Assembly: GCF_014203895.1 (NCBI RefSeq)
Contig: NZ_JACHJY010000005.1
Location: 62,001 to 126,000, forward strand
Source: Streptomyces nymphaeiformis
GTDB taxonomy: Bacteria > Actinomycetota > Actinomycetes > Streptomycetales > Streptomycetaceae
Direction of reading: 5' to 3'
Length of the DNA stretch: 64,000 nt
In this document: positions 33,656 to 41,338 of the stretch, one piece after another
Position numbering within the stretch: the first letter of the stretch is position 1
How the letters are laid out: every line of letters begins with the position of its first letter
Position numbers and translations under genes: made by a program
Notes under the pieces: model-generated
Database searches by the model: none
Told to the model about the DNA's origin: nothing
What the model saw: the letters and a program-made list of their open reading frames with translations, nothing else

Positions 33656-35017
33656 GTGACCCAGGACCTGTCCAAGACCGCGTACGACCACCTGTGGATG
33701 CACTTCACCCGCATGTCGTCCTACGAGAACAACCCCGTCCCCACCATCGTCCGCGGTGAGGGCACCTACATCTTCGACGACAAGGGCAAGCGCTACCTCG
33801 ACGGTCTCGCGGGTCTCTTCGTGGTCAACGCCGGTCACGGCCGCCAGGAGCTGGCCGAGGTCGCGTACAAGCAGGCCCAGGAGCTCGCGTTCTTCCCCGT
33901 GTGGTCGTACGCGCACCCCAAGGCCGTCGAGCTCGCCGAGCGTCTCGCCGGCTACGCGCCGGGCGACCTCAACAAGGTCTTCTTCACCACCGGTGGCGGC
34001 GAGGCCGTCGAGACCGCCTGGAAGCTCGCCAAGCAGTACTTCAAGCTGCAGGGCAAGCACACCAAGTACAAGGTCATCTCGCGTGCGGTCGCCTACCACG
34101 GCACCCCGCAGGGCGCCCTGTCCATCACCGGTCTGCCGGCCCTGAAGGCCCCCTTCGAGCCGCTGGTCCCCGGCGCGCACAAGGTGCCGAACACCAACAT
34201 CTACCGCGCCCCGATCCACGGCGACGACCCCGAGGCCTTCGGCCGCTGGGCCGCCGACCAGATCGAGCAGCAGATCCTCTTCGAGGGCCCCGAGACCGTC
34301 GCCGCCGTCTTCCTGGAGCCCGTGCAGAACGCCGGTGGCTGCTTCCCGCCGCCGCCCGGCTACTTCCAGCGCGTCCGCGAGATCTGCGACCAGTACGACG
34401 TGCTGCTCGTCTCCGACGAGACGATCTGCGCCTTCGGCCGCCTCGGCACGATGTTCGCCTGTGACAAGTTCGGCTACGTGCCGGACATGATCACCTGCGC
34501 CAAGGGCATGACCTCGGGCTACTCCCCGATCGGTGCCTGCATCGTCTCGGACCGCATCGCCGAGCCGTTCTACAAGGGCGACAACACCTTCCTGCACGGC
34601 TACACCTTCGGCGGCCACCCGGTCTCCTCGGCCGTGGCCCTGGCGAACCTCGACATCTTCGACAAGGAGGGCCTGAACCAGCACGTGCTGGACCAGGAGG
34701 GCAACTTCTTCTCGACGCTGCAGAAGCTGCACGACCTGCCGATCGTCGGCGACGTCCGCGGCAACGGCTTCTTCTACGGCATCGAGCTCGTCAAGGACAA
34801 GGTCACCAAGGAGTCCTTCAACGACGAGGAGGTGGAGCGCGTCCTGTACGGCTTCCTCTCCAAGGCGCTGTACGACAACGGCCTGTACTGCCGCGCCGAC
34901 GACCGTGGCGACCCGGTCATCCAGCTGGCGCCGCCGCTGATCGCGGACCAGTCCACGTTCGACGAGATCGAGCAGATCCTCCGCGCCACCCTCACCGAGG
35001 CGTGGACCAAGCTCTGA
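33656..35017 (+). CDS. Class III aminotransferase, putrescine/omega-amine type
   Basis: A 453-aa PLP enzyme. Signatures: FFTTGGGEAVETAWKLA for phosphate binding, LLVSDETICAFGRLG with the PLP Asp, and the Schiff-base Lys in TCAKGMTSGYSPIGA. It belongs with omega-amine:pyruvate and putrescine aminotransferases (SpuC-like) rather than GabT. With the divergent aldehyde dehydrogenase it would turn a diamine into an aminoacid such as GABA. GTG 33656 lies 2 bp after the Lrp stop. A double terminator follows. Confidence 0.88.
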   Translation: MTQDLSKTAYDHLWMHFTRMSSYENNPVPTIVRGEGTYIFDDKGKRYLDGLAGLFVVNAGHGRQELAEVAYKQAQELAFFPVWSYAHPKAVELAERLAGYAPGDLNKVFFTTGGGEAVETAWKLAKQYFKLQGKHTKYKVISRAVAYHGTPQGALSITGLPALKAPFEPLVPGAHKVPNTNIYRAPIHGDDPEAFGRWAADQIEQQILFEGPETVAAVFLEPVQNAGGCFPPPPGYFQRVREICDQYDVLLVSDETICAFGRLGTMFACDKFGYVPDMITCAKGMTSGYSPIGACIVSDRIAEPFYKGDNTFLHGYTFGGHPVSSAVALANLDIFDKEGLNQHVLDQEGNFFSTLQKLHDLPIVGDVRGNGFFYGIELVKDKVTKESFNDEEVERVLYGFLSKALYDNGLYCRADDRGDPVIQLAPPLIADQSTFDEIEQILRATLTEAWTKL

Positions 35018-35030
35018 TCTCCGACGAGCA

Positions 35031-35107
35031 TCACGCCGCCCTCACGGCGTGACCCCCACGGCCCGGGCATGCCGCCATCCGAGTGGATGGCGGCGGCCCG
35101 GGCCGTG
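35031..35107 (+). terminator. Two consecutive terminator hairpins after the aminotransferase gene
   Basis: The first is an 8-bp stem at 35031-35038/35045-35052. The second is a composite 22-bp stem: 35057-35068 with 35096-35107 and, inside it, 35071-35080 with 35085-35094, capped by a 4-nt loop. Confidence 0.85.
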
Positions 35108-35223
35108 TGCTGTCCGTACAACCGGATCTGAATCCTTACGGTGCCGAGTGACCGACAGGCCCGTCCCTTCGTTCCCCCGGGCGGGGGAAGGCGAGAATCG
35201 GATCCGACATCGAGGTGTACGCG

Positions 35224-35952
35224 ATGGCCCCACCGGACAACGACGTGCTCTGGGCGCGTTCCCTGCACTGCACCCTGGGCGGTTCGGAGGCGCTCAGCGG
35301 CGTCTCCCTCGGCGTCCGCGAAGGAGAGATCCTCGCCGTCGTCGGCCCCCGCGGCAGCGGCAAGACCACCCTGCTGCGCTGCCTCTCCGGCCAGCTCACC
35401 GCCCAGCAGGGCGAGGTCTGGTTCAACAGCGGCCCCGTCCACACCCTGGCCCCCGCCCAGCGCGAGCGGCTCCGGCGCGAGCGCTTCGGCTGGATCGACC
35501 CCGAGCCGGGCCTCGTCCCCGAGCTCACCGGCTGGGAGAACACCGCCCTGCCGCTGCTGCTCCGCGGCACCTCCCACCGGGCCGCGAAGACCGCCGCCCA
35601 GGAGTGGCTGGAGCGGCTCGACATCGGCGGGTGCGCCCGCAAGCGGCCGCACGCCCTCACCCAGTCCCAGCGCCAGCGGATCGCGATCGCCCGCGCCCTG
35701 GTCACCACGCCGTCGGTCCTCTTCGCCGACGAACCGACGGCCACCCTGCACCGGGCCGACGGCGCGCAGGTCCTGCGCACCCTCGCGGCCGCGGCACGCT
35801 CGCACGGCATCACCGTGCTCCTCGCCACCCACGACGGCGAGGTCGCGGCGCTCGCCGACCGCACCGTCGCCCTCCTCGACGGACGCAGGGTCGCCGCCGT
35901 ACCCCCGGCGTCAGGGGCGGAGGGCGTCGCCGCGTGCTCGCTCTCCGTCTAG
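35224..35952 (+). CDS. ABC transporter ATPase with degenerate signature motif
   Basis: A 242-aa ATPase of the MacB/LolD type. Walker A GPRGSGKTT, Walker B VLFADEPTA and the switch His in LLATHDGEV are normal, but the LSGGQ signature is replaced by LTQSQRQRIAIARAL. ATG 35224 has GAGG 8 nt upstream; GTG 35215 is an alternative. It overlaps the permease gene. The cargo is unknown; such exporters often handle peptides or drugs. The altered signature may lower ATP turnover or require an unusual dimer. Confidence 0.85.
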   Translation: MAPPDNDVLWARSLHCTLGGSEALSGVSLGVREGEILAVVGPRGSGKTTLLRCLSGQLTAQQGEVWFNSGPVHTLAPAQRERLRRERFGWIDPEPGLVPELTGWENTALPLLLRGTSHRAAKTAAQEWLERLDIGGCARKRPHALTQSQRQRIAIARALVTTPSVLFADEPTATLHRADGAQVLRTLAAAARSHGITVLLATHDGEVAALADRTVALLDGRRVAAVPPASGAEGVAACSLSV

Positions 35953-37085
35953 CCCGCGGGACCCACCCCCTCGTCCTGACGCGCCGGCTCCTCGTCGCCG
36001 CCGCGGCCGCGGGGGTGGGCTTCCTCCTGCTCTGCACCCTCGGATACGCCGTCGGGCACCCGGCGCAGTCCTCGGCCTCCGTGCTGCGGCTGCTCTGGTG
36101 CGTCCTGCCGCTCGCCGCGACCGTCCAGTTCGCCGTCGCGGTGGCCCGCACCGACCCCAGCACCCGGCCGCGCCCCGGACTCTCCGCCATCGGCCTCGGC
36201 CCCGCCCGGCTCACGGCGATCGCCGCCGCCTCGACGGCCGTCGCCTGCACGCTCGGCTCCGTGGTCGCGCTCCTGTTCTACCTGCACCTGCGCGGCGACA
36301 TCACGGGCCTGCCCTTCGACGGCGCCGCCGCCGAACTCCTCGCCGCCGACCAGCCGGTCCCGCTCGCCGCCGCCCTCACCCTGCTCGCCGTCCTGCCGGT
36401 CGTCGCCGCCACCGCGGCCGGCCTCGCGCTGCGGCCCCGCACCGCGCCCGCCGCACCCGAGGGCGCCGAGAGGGCGATGCCGTCCGGGCTGCCCTGGGGC
36501 GTCGCCCTGGTCGCGGTCGGCCTCGCCGTCGAGACGTACGCGGCCCAGGGCGCCTCCCGGGGCGGCCTCCCGCTGCCGGGCGGCTTCGACGGCAACCCGG
36601 CGGGCGTCCTCGCCGGCTGGGTCCTCACCGCCGTGGGCCTCGCCCTCGCGGGCCCGGGCCTCACCCACGGCTGCGGCCGGCTCCTCCAGGCGGTCCGGCC
36701 CGGCGCCGTCCGGCTGCTCGCCGGCCGCGTCCTGATGGACGAGTCCCGCCGTATCGGCCGCCCGCTCGGGGTGGTCAGCGCGGTGCTCTCCGGCGCCCTC
36801 GCGGCGGCGGAGCTGTACGGGGCGGACGGAGGCTCCGAGGCCTTCGGCCCGCTCACCGTCCTCGGCGCGGCCCTCGTCCTGGCCTGCACCACCGCGACCC
36901 TGCTGACCGCCGCCCTCGAATCCAAGCAGGGCCGCACCCACACCACCGAGGCCCTGCTGCGCCTCGGCGCCCCGCCGACCGTCCTGCGCACGGCGGCCCT
37001 GCTGCGCGCCGGCGCACTCCTCGCCGTCTTCCTCCCGCTGACCTGGGCGATCGCGGAACTGGCGGCCACACCACTGCGCGGCTGA
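35934..37085 (+). CDS. FtsX-like ABC permease
   Basis: A 383-aa polytopic protein with about eight to ten hydrophobic segments. The C-terminal segment EALLRLGAPPTVLRTAALLR is the FtsX/MacB-type coupling region. GTG 35934 follows GGAGGG and overlaps the ATPase by 19 bp in another frame. There is no large extracytoplasmic domain such as MacB has. The pair would form an exporter or a signalling complex. Its stop codon is inside the first unit of the 32-bp hairpin array. Confidence 0.8.
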   Translation: MLALRLARGTHPLVLTRRLLVAAAAAGVGFLLLCTLGYAVGHPAQSSASVLRLLWCVLPLAATVQFAVAVARTDPSTRPRPGLSAIGLGPARLTAIAAASTAVACTLGSVVALLFYLHLRGDITGLPFDGAAAELLAADQPVPLAAALTLLAVLPVVAATAAGLALRPRTAPAAPEGAERAMPSGLPWGVALVAVGLAVETYAAQGASRGGLPLPGGFDGNPAGVLAGWVLTAVGLALAGPGLTHGCGRLLQAVRPGAVRLLAGRVLMDESRRIGRPLGVVSAVLSGALAAAELYGADGGSEAFGPLTVLGAALVLACTTATLLTAALESKQGRTHTTEALLRLGAPPTVLRTAALLRAGALLAVFLPLTWAIAELAATPLRG

Positions 37086-37303
37086 GCGGCCCGGAGGGGG
37101 GTGTCCCGGGCGGCTGAGCGGCCCGGATGGGGTGCCCCTAGCGGCTGAGCACCCGGGACGGGGGTGCCCCAGGCGGCTGAGCACCCCGGACGGGGTGCCC
37201 CGGGGCAGCTGAGCACCCCGGACGGGGCCGCCCCAGGCGGCTGAGCACCCAGGGCAGGGGTGTCCCGGGCCGGTGAGGACCCCGTCCAGGAGCGTCCCGC
37301 CCG
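37081..37303. repeat. Seven-unit tandem array, period 32 bp, each unit a hairpin
   Basis: GCTGAGC recurs at 37081, 37113, 37144, 37176, 37208 and 37240, with a diverged copy at 37272, a constant spacing of 31-32 bp. Each unit contains an inverted repeat; the clearest is GCACCCCG-GA-CGGGGTGC at 37181-37198. The first unit includes the stop codon of the FtsX-like permease. There are no unique spacers, so it is not CRISPR. It may act as a reiterated terminator or mRNA 3' stabiliser. Confidence 0.9.
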
Positions 37304-37374
37304 GCGCGAGCGGCGGGACGTCCCCGGGCGCCCGCCGAGGGGCCGCCCACGACGGCGGCCCCTATCGTGGGCCC

Positions 37375-38511
37375 ATGGCGACGCTCCCCCCGGCACACCG
37401 CCCGCCCGGACCGCGCGGGCACGCACGCGAGATCCACACCCTCGCCGAGTTCGACGCGGCCGTCGCCCGCCCCGGCTCGCTCGCCGGACAGCGCGTCCAG
37501 TCGATCGACCTCACCGGCCGGACCTTCGCCCTGCTCACCGCGGTCACCACCGAAGCCGTCTTCCTCGGCTGTCCCATGGAGCCGGAGGCCGCCGCCAAGG
37601 TCCGCGCCGACGGCGCACTCGTCTTCCCGCCCGTCCCCGAGCTGCCCTTCGACCCCTACCGGGCGCGGCTCTACACGCCCGGGGAACTCTTCGAGGGGAT
37701 CACCGAGGGCGGCTACGAGCAGACGCCGGACTTCCGCTCGTACGCGTGGTTCGGCCGGACCAGGGCCGACGGCGACATCCTCTCCTCGATCCTCCGCTCC
37801 CTCCACGACGACGCCGTCTCCGACGCCCTCGACGAACTCCTCGACGGGGCCCGGGTCGTCGGCGTCATGGGCGGACACGCGATGGGCCGGGGCACGGAGG
37901 CGTACGCGGGCGCGGCCCGGCTCGGCAGGACGCTGGCCCGCGCCGGTCTCACGGTGGCGACCGGCGGCGGTCCCGGCGCGATGGAGGCCGCGAACCTGGG
38001 CGCGTACCTCGCCCCGTACGAGGACGAGGACCTCGCCGCCTCGCTCGACCTGCTCTCCAAGGCCCCGTCGTTCACGCCCTCGGTGACGGACTGGGCCCGC
38101 GCCGCCTTCGCGGTACGGGCCCTGTGGCCGCGCGGCGGTGACTCGGTCGGCATCCCCACCTGGTTCTACGGCCACGAGCCGCCGAACCCCTTCGCCGCGC
38201 ACATCGCCAAGTACTTCGCCAACGCCACCCGGGAGGACGGCCTCCTCGCCCGCTCGACGGCGGGCGTCGTCTTCCTGCCGGGCGCGGCGGGCACGGTCCA
38301 GGAGATCTTCGACAACGCGACCCCGAACTACTACGCCTCCCGGGGCACCCCGACCCCCATGGTCCTGGTGAACCGCGCCCACTGGACCACCCGCCTCCCG
38401 GCCTGGCCCCTCCTGGAGTCCCTCGCCGCCGACCGCCCGATGGCGGCCCGGATCGCCCTGGTGGACTCGATCGACGAGGCCCCGGCGGCACTGGAGCGAC
38501 TCGGGAGGTAG
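37375..38511 (+). CDS. LOG-family (TIGR00730-like) Rossmann protein
   Basis: A 378-aa protein. The central Rossmann domain has VVGVMGGHAMGRG and VATGGGPGAMEAANLGAYL, followed by VVFLPGAAGTVQEIFD. LOG phosphoribohydrolases, which release cytokinin bases from their ribotides, have PGGxGTxxE; here the second Gly is Ala. A 130-residue N-terminal extension is not part of LOG. ATG 37375, just after the hairpin array. Nucleotide binding is likely; lysine-decarboxylase annotation of this family is historical and unsupported. Confidence 0.8.
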   Translation: MATLPPAHRPPGPRGHAREIHTLAEFDAAVARPGSLAGQRVQSIDLTGRTFALLTAVTTEAVFLGCPMEPEAAAKVRADGALVFPPVPELPFDPYRARLYTPGELFEGITEGGYEQTPDFRSYAWFGRTRADGDILSSILRSLHDDAVSDALDELLDGARVVGVMGGHAMGRGTEAYAGAARLGRTLARAGLTVATGGGPGAMEAANLGAYLAPYEDEDLAASLDLLSKAPSFTPSVTDWARAAFAVRALWPRGGDSVGIPTWFYGHEPPNPFAAHIAKYFANATREDGLLARSTAGVVFLPGAAGTVQEIFDNATPNYYASRGTPTPMVLVNRAHWTTRLPAWPLLESLAADRPMAARIALVDSIDEAPAALERLGR

Positions 38512-38590
38512 CCGGCCTCCGCCGCGCGGCGGAGACGGACGCGCCCGGGGGCCGATGCCCCCGGTAGTCCTCCGGCGGCAGTCTCGGACC

Positions 38591-39601
38591 ATGACCCCGA
38601 AGACACTCCTGGCCACGTGGCCGTCCTGGGCGGGCCGCGCCGCGTTCGTCTGGTCGCTGCTGTACGCCACGGGCGCGGCCCTCGCCGCGCTCACGGGCCC
38701 CGCCTTCGGCTACGCCCTCCTCGGCAAGGGCACGGGCACCGGACCGGAGACGGGCGCGGCGGTGCTGTACGGGGCGGCCGCCGTCCTCGCGTACGCCCTG
38801 CTGCGCCGTCCCGGCGTCCGGTGGCTCCCGGCGGCGGCGTGGGCGGTCGTCGCGCTCTGCCTGACCTCGGGCTTCCCGGCCCTCCTCAGCCCCGTCCACC
38901 TGCTGTTCTTCCTGTCCCGCAACCAGGACCCGGTCGACTGGGCGGCTCTCGTCAACCAGTTCCTCGCCGTCCTGGGTGCGGTGGTGTGGAGCCGCGCGGC
39001 CCTCGCCCATCGGCGCCGGACGCTGGGCACGTGCCCGTACTGCGGCGGGCGCGGCCACCGCACCGGAGCCACGGCCGCCCGGCCCGCCACCCGCGCCGGT
39101 CTCGTCGCCGTCGCCGCCCTCGTCCCGTACGCCGCCCTGAAGACGCTCTGGGCCCTGGGCGTCACCCCCGGCTACACGGGCACCGGCCGCCCCGGCGTCG
39201 ACCCGAGGTACACCAGCGACCTGGGCATCCGGCTGTACGACCACGGGATCGACGTCACCGCCGTCCTGGCGCTCCTCGGCATGGCCCTCGCGCTCGCGCT
39301 GACCCGCCCGTGGGGCCGGCGGCTGCCCCGGCTTCCGCTGCTCGCGCTCGGGTGGACCGGGGCGGGCGCGCTCGCCCCGTTCGGGGCGTTCCTGGCCGCC
39401 CTCGGCCTGCTGGCCTGGACGGGAGCGATCACCGTCGGCATGGCGGACCACGCCCCCTGGGTGGTCGCCGTCGCGTACGGCGGCTTCTGCGGCTACGGCC
39501 TCGCCCTCGCCCGGGCCACCCGCGCCTACCAGCGGGCGACCCGGAGGGCGTGCGGCCGGTGCGGGACGGCCGTCACTTCCGCCAGTACAGGTGGTGCGTG
39601 A
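38591..39601 (+). CDS. Polytopic membrane protein with two zinc-ribbon-like knuckles
   Basis: A 336-aa protein with about eight hydrophobic helices. Between helices 4 and 5 lies TCPYCGGRGHR, and the cytoplasmic C-terminus has CGRCGTA, so the two CxxC knuckles could jointly bind one metal. No family is recognised. ATG 38591. It overlaps the convergent reductase gene by 29 bp. Function unknown. Confidence 0.7.
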   Translation: MTPKTLLATWPSWAGRAAFVWSLLYATGAALAALTGPAFGYALLGKGTGTGPETGAAVLYGAAAVLAYALLRRPGVRWLPAAAWAVVALCLTSGFPALLSPVHLLFFLSRNQDPVDWAALVNQFLAVLGAVVWSRAALAHRRRTLGTCPYCGGRGHRTGATAARPATRAGLVAVAALVPYAALKTLWALGVTPGYTGTGRPGVDPRYTSDLGIRLYDHGIDVTAVLALLGMALALALTRPWGRRLPRLPLLALGWTGAGALAPFGAFLAALGLLAWTGAITVGMADHAPWVVAVAYGGFCGYGLALARATRAYQRATRRACGRCGTAVTSASTGGA

Positions 39602-40220
39602 CCTTGCCGCCCGGGCTGGGCACGACATCGCGGTGGTACCGGTCGAGCAGTTCGTCGGGCGAGTCCCAGAGCTTCACCCCCGCCCCGAGCTTCACCGGCG
39701 AGACCGCGACGTGCAGGGTGTCGACGAGATCGGCGTCGAGGAACTCCCGGATGGTGGTGGCTCCGCCGCCGAGCCGGACGTCCTTCCCCCGCGCCGCCTC
39801 CCGCGCCATCCCGAGGGCCGTGACCGGGTCGGCGTCGACGAAGTGGAACGTGGTGTCGGAGAGCGTGAACGACGGGCGCGGGTGGTGGGTCAGGACGAAC
39901 ACCGGCGTGTGGAACGGCGGCTCGTCACCCCACCAGCCCTTCCACTCCTCGTTCTCCCAGGGCCCGCGCTGGGGCCCGAACTTGTTGCGGCCCATGATCT
40001 CGGCGCCGATGTTCCGGTGGAAGTCCCGCGTCAGGTAGTCGTCGAGGCCCCGGCTGCCGCCGGGGTCGGTGCGGTTCGGCCAGCTCGCCGTGGCGCCGGC
40101 CCACGAGAACATCGCGGTGGGATCCGCGTGCCCGAACGGCCGCTCCAGACTCTGGCCCTCCCCCGTACCGAATCCGTCGGACGAGACCATGAAGTTCTGC
40201 ACCTTGAGCAACTGGCTCAT
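39573..40220 (-). CDS. Dihydrofolate reductase/RibD-C family protein
   Basis: A 215-aa cytoplasmic protein of the RibD C-terminal/DHFR-like superfamily. It has VQNFMVSSDGFGTGEGQSLE at the start, EIMGRNKFGPQRGPW, PVFVLTHHPRPSF and LGGGATTIREFLDADLVD, the last being the NADPH-binding segment. The reaction is probably NADPH-dependent reduction of an unknown substrate; a role in true folate or riboflavin synthesis is unlikely. ATG 40220. Confidence 0.86.
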   Translation of the reverse strand: MSQLLKVQNFMVSSDGFGTGEGQSLERPFGHADPTAMFSWAGATASWPNRTDPGGSRGLDDYLTRDFHRNIGAEIMGRNKFGPQRGPWENEEWKGWWGDEPPFHTPVFVLTHHPRPSFTLSDTTFHFVDADPVTALGMAREAARGKDVRLGGGATTIREFLDADLVDTLHVAVSPVKLGAGVKLWDSPDELLDRYHRDVVPSPGGKVTHHLYWRK

Positions 40221-40315
40221 GGCTGTTCCTCCTGCGTGGTCGACAGAGAGACGTCAATCAACAAGAGCAGACTCCCCCGGACGGGAGAACTCATCGCACC
40301 CGCCACAGAATTTTT

Positions 40316-41338
40316 CTACGGGCCGTCGTCCCCCAGCACCACCACGTCCTCCACCCGGAACTCCACCCCCACCCGGGCGCCCTCCTCCGGCGCCTCCCGG
40401 AGCGGGAGCTCGGCCTCCAGGTCGGGCCCCTCGGCCGGCCGGAGCCGTACGACGACCTGGCTGCCCCGGAAGGTCCTGGACTCCACGGTCCAGGCCGGAC
40501 CCTCCTCCACGAGCCGCACCCCGCCCGGGCGGACGAGGAGCCGCCGCTCGCCCTCCGGTGAGCCGTCCGGGACCGGGACCTTCCCCCACGCGGTCTGCGC
40601 GACGGCGCCCGTCACCCGCGCCGCCACGATGTTGTCGAAGCCGAGGAACCGGGCCACGAACTCCGACGCGGGCCGCGCCCACACGTCCGCCGGCGCACCC
40701 GACTGGGCGATCCGCCCGTCCCGCATGACCACGAGCCGGTCGGCGAGCGCGAAGGCCTCGCCCTGGTCGTGGGTGACGGCGAGGACCGTCGTCCCGAGCC
40801 GCCCGAAGAGCTGCCGCAGCTCCACGACGAGCCGCTCCCGCAGCCCCCGGTCGAGCTGGCCGAGCGGTTCGTCGAGCATCAGGAGCCGGGGCGAGGGCGC
40901 GAGGGCGCGGGCGAGCGCGACCCGCTGCTGCTCGCCGCCGGAGAGCGCGGCGACGGACCGCCGCTCGGCGCCGGGGAGGCCGACGAGGTCGAGCAGCTCC
41001 CCTACCCGCTCGGCCCGTTCGGCCTTCCGGGCGCCCCGCATGCGGAGCCCGAAGGCGACGTTGCCGCCGACGTCCCGCTGCGGGAAGAGCTGGTGGTCCT
41101 GGAACATGAGGCCGACGCCCCGCCGGTGCACCGGCACCCCGGCCTGGTCGGCGCCGCCGAGCAGCACCCGGCCCGCGTCGAGCGGCTGGAGCCCGGCGAC
41201 GGCCCGCAGCAGCGTGGACTTGCCGCTGCCGCTGGGGCCGAGCACGCACACGATCTCGTGCTCGGCGACGTCCAGGTCCACGGCGTCGAGCACGGCCCGC
41301 TCCCCGAACCGTACGGTCGCGTCCTCGATCGACAGCAT
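40316..41338 (-). CDS. thiQ: Thiamine ABC transporter ATPase
   Basis: A 340-aa ATPase with Walker A GPSGSGKST, Q-loop FQDHQLFPQRD, signature LSGGEQQRVALARAL, Walker B LLMLDEPLGQLD and switch VTHDQGEA. A TOBE-like C-terminal region occupies residues 235-335. ATG 41338 overlaps the thiP stop (TGATG). A TPP riboswitch heads the transcript, which fixes the substrate as thiamine or a phosphate ester. ThiQ of E. coli is shorter and lacks the long C-terminal region. Confidence 0.88.
   Translation of the reverse strand: MLSIEDATVRFGERAVLDAVDLDVAEHEIVCVLGPSGSGKSTLLRAVAGLQPLDAGRVLLGGADQAGVPVHRRGVGLMFQDHQLFPQRDVGGNVAFGLRMRGARKAERAERVGELLDLVGLPGAERRSVAALSGGEQQRVALARALAPSPRLLMLDEPLGQLDRGLRERLVVELRQLFGRLGTTVLAVTHDQGEAFALADRLVVMRDGRIAQSGAPADVWARPASEFVARFLGFDNIVAARVTGAVAQTAWGKVPVPDGSPEGERRLLVRPGGVRLVEEGPAWTVESRTFRGSQVVVRLRPAEGPDLEAELPLREAPEEGARVGVEFRVEDVVVLGDDGP

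Noticed and set aside
37081..37303. CRISPR array
   Set aside because: The 32-bp units are contiguous, without unique spacers, and no cas gene is present.
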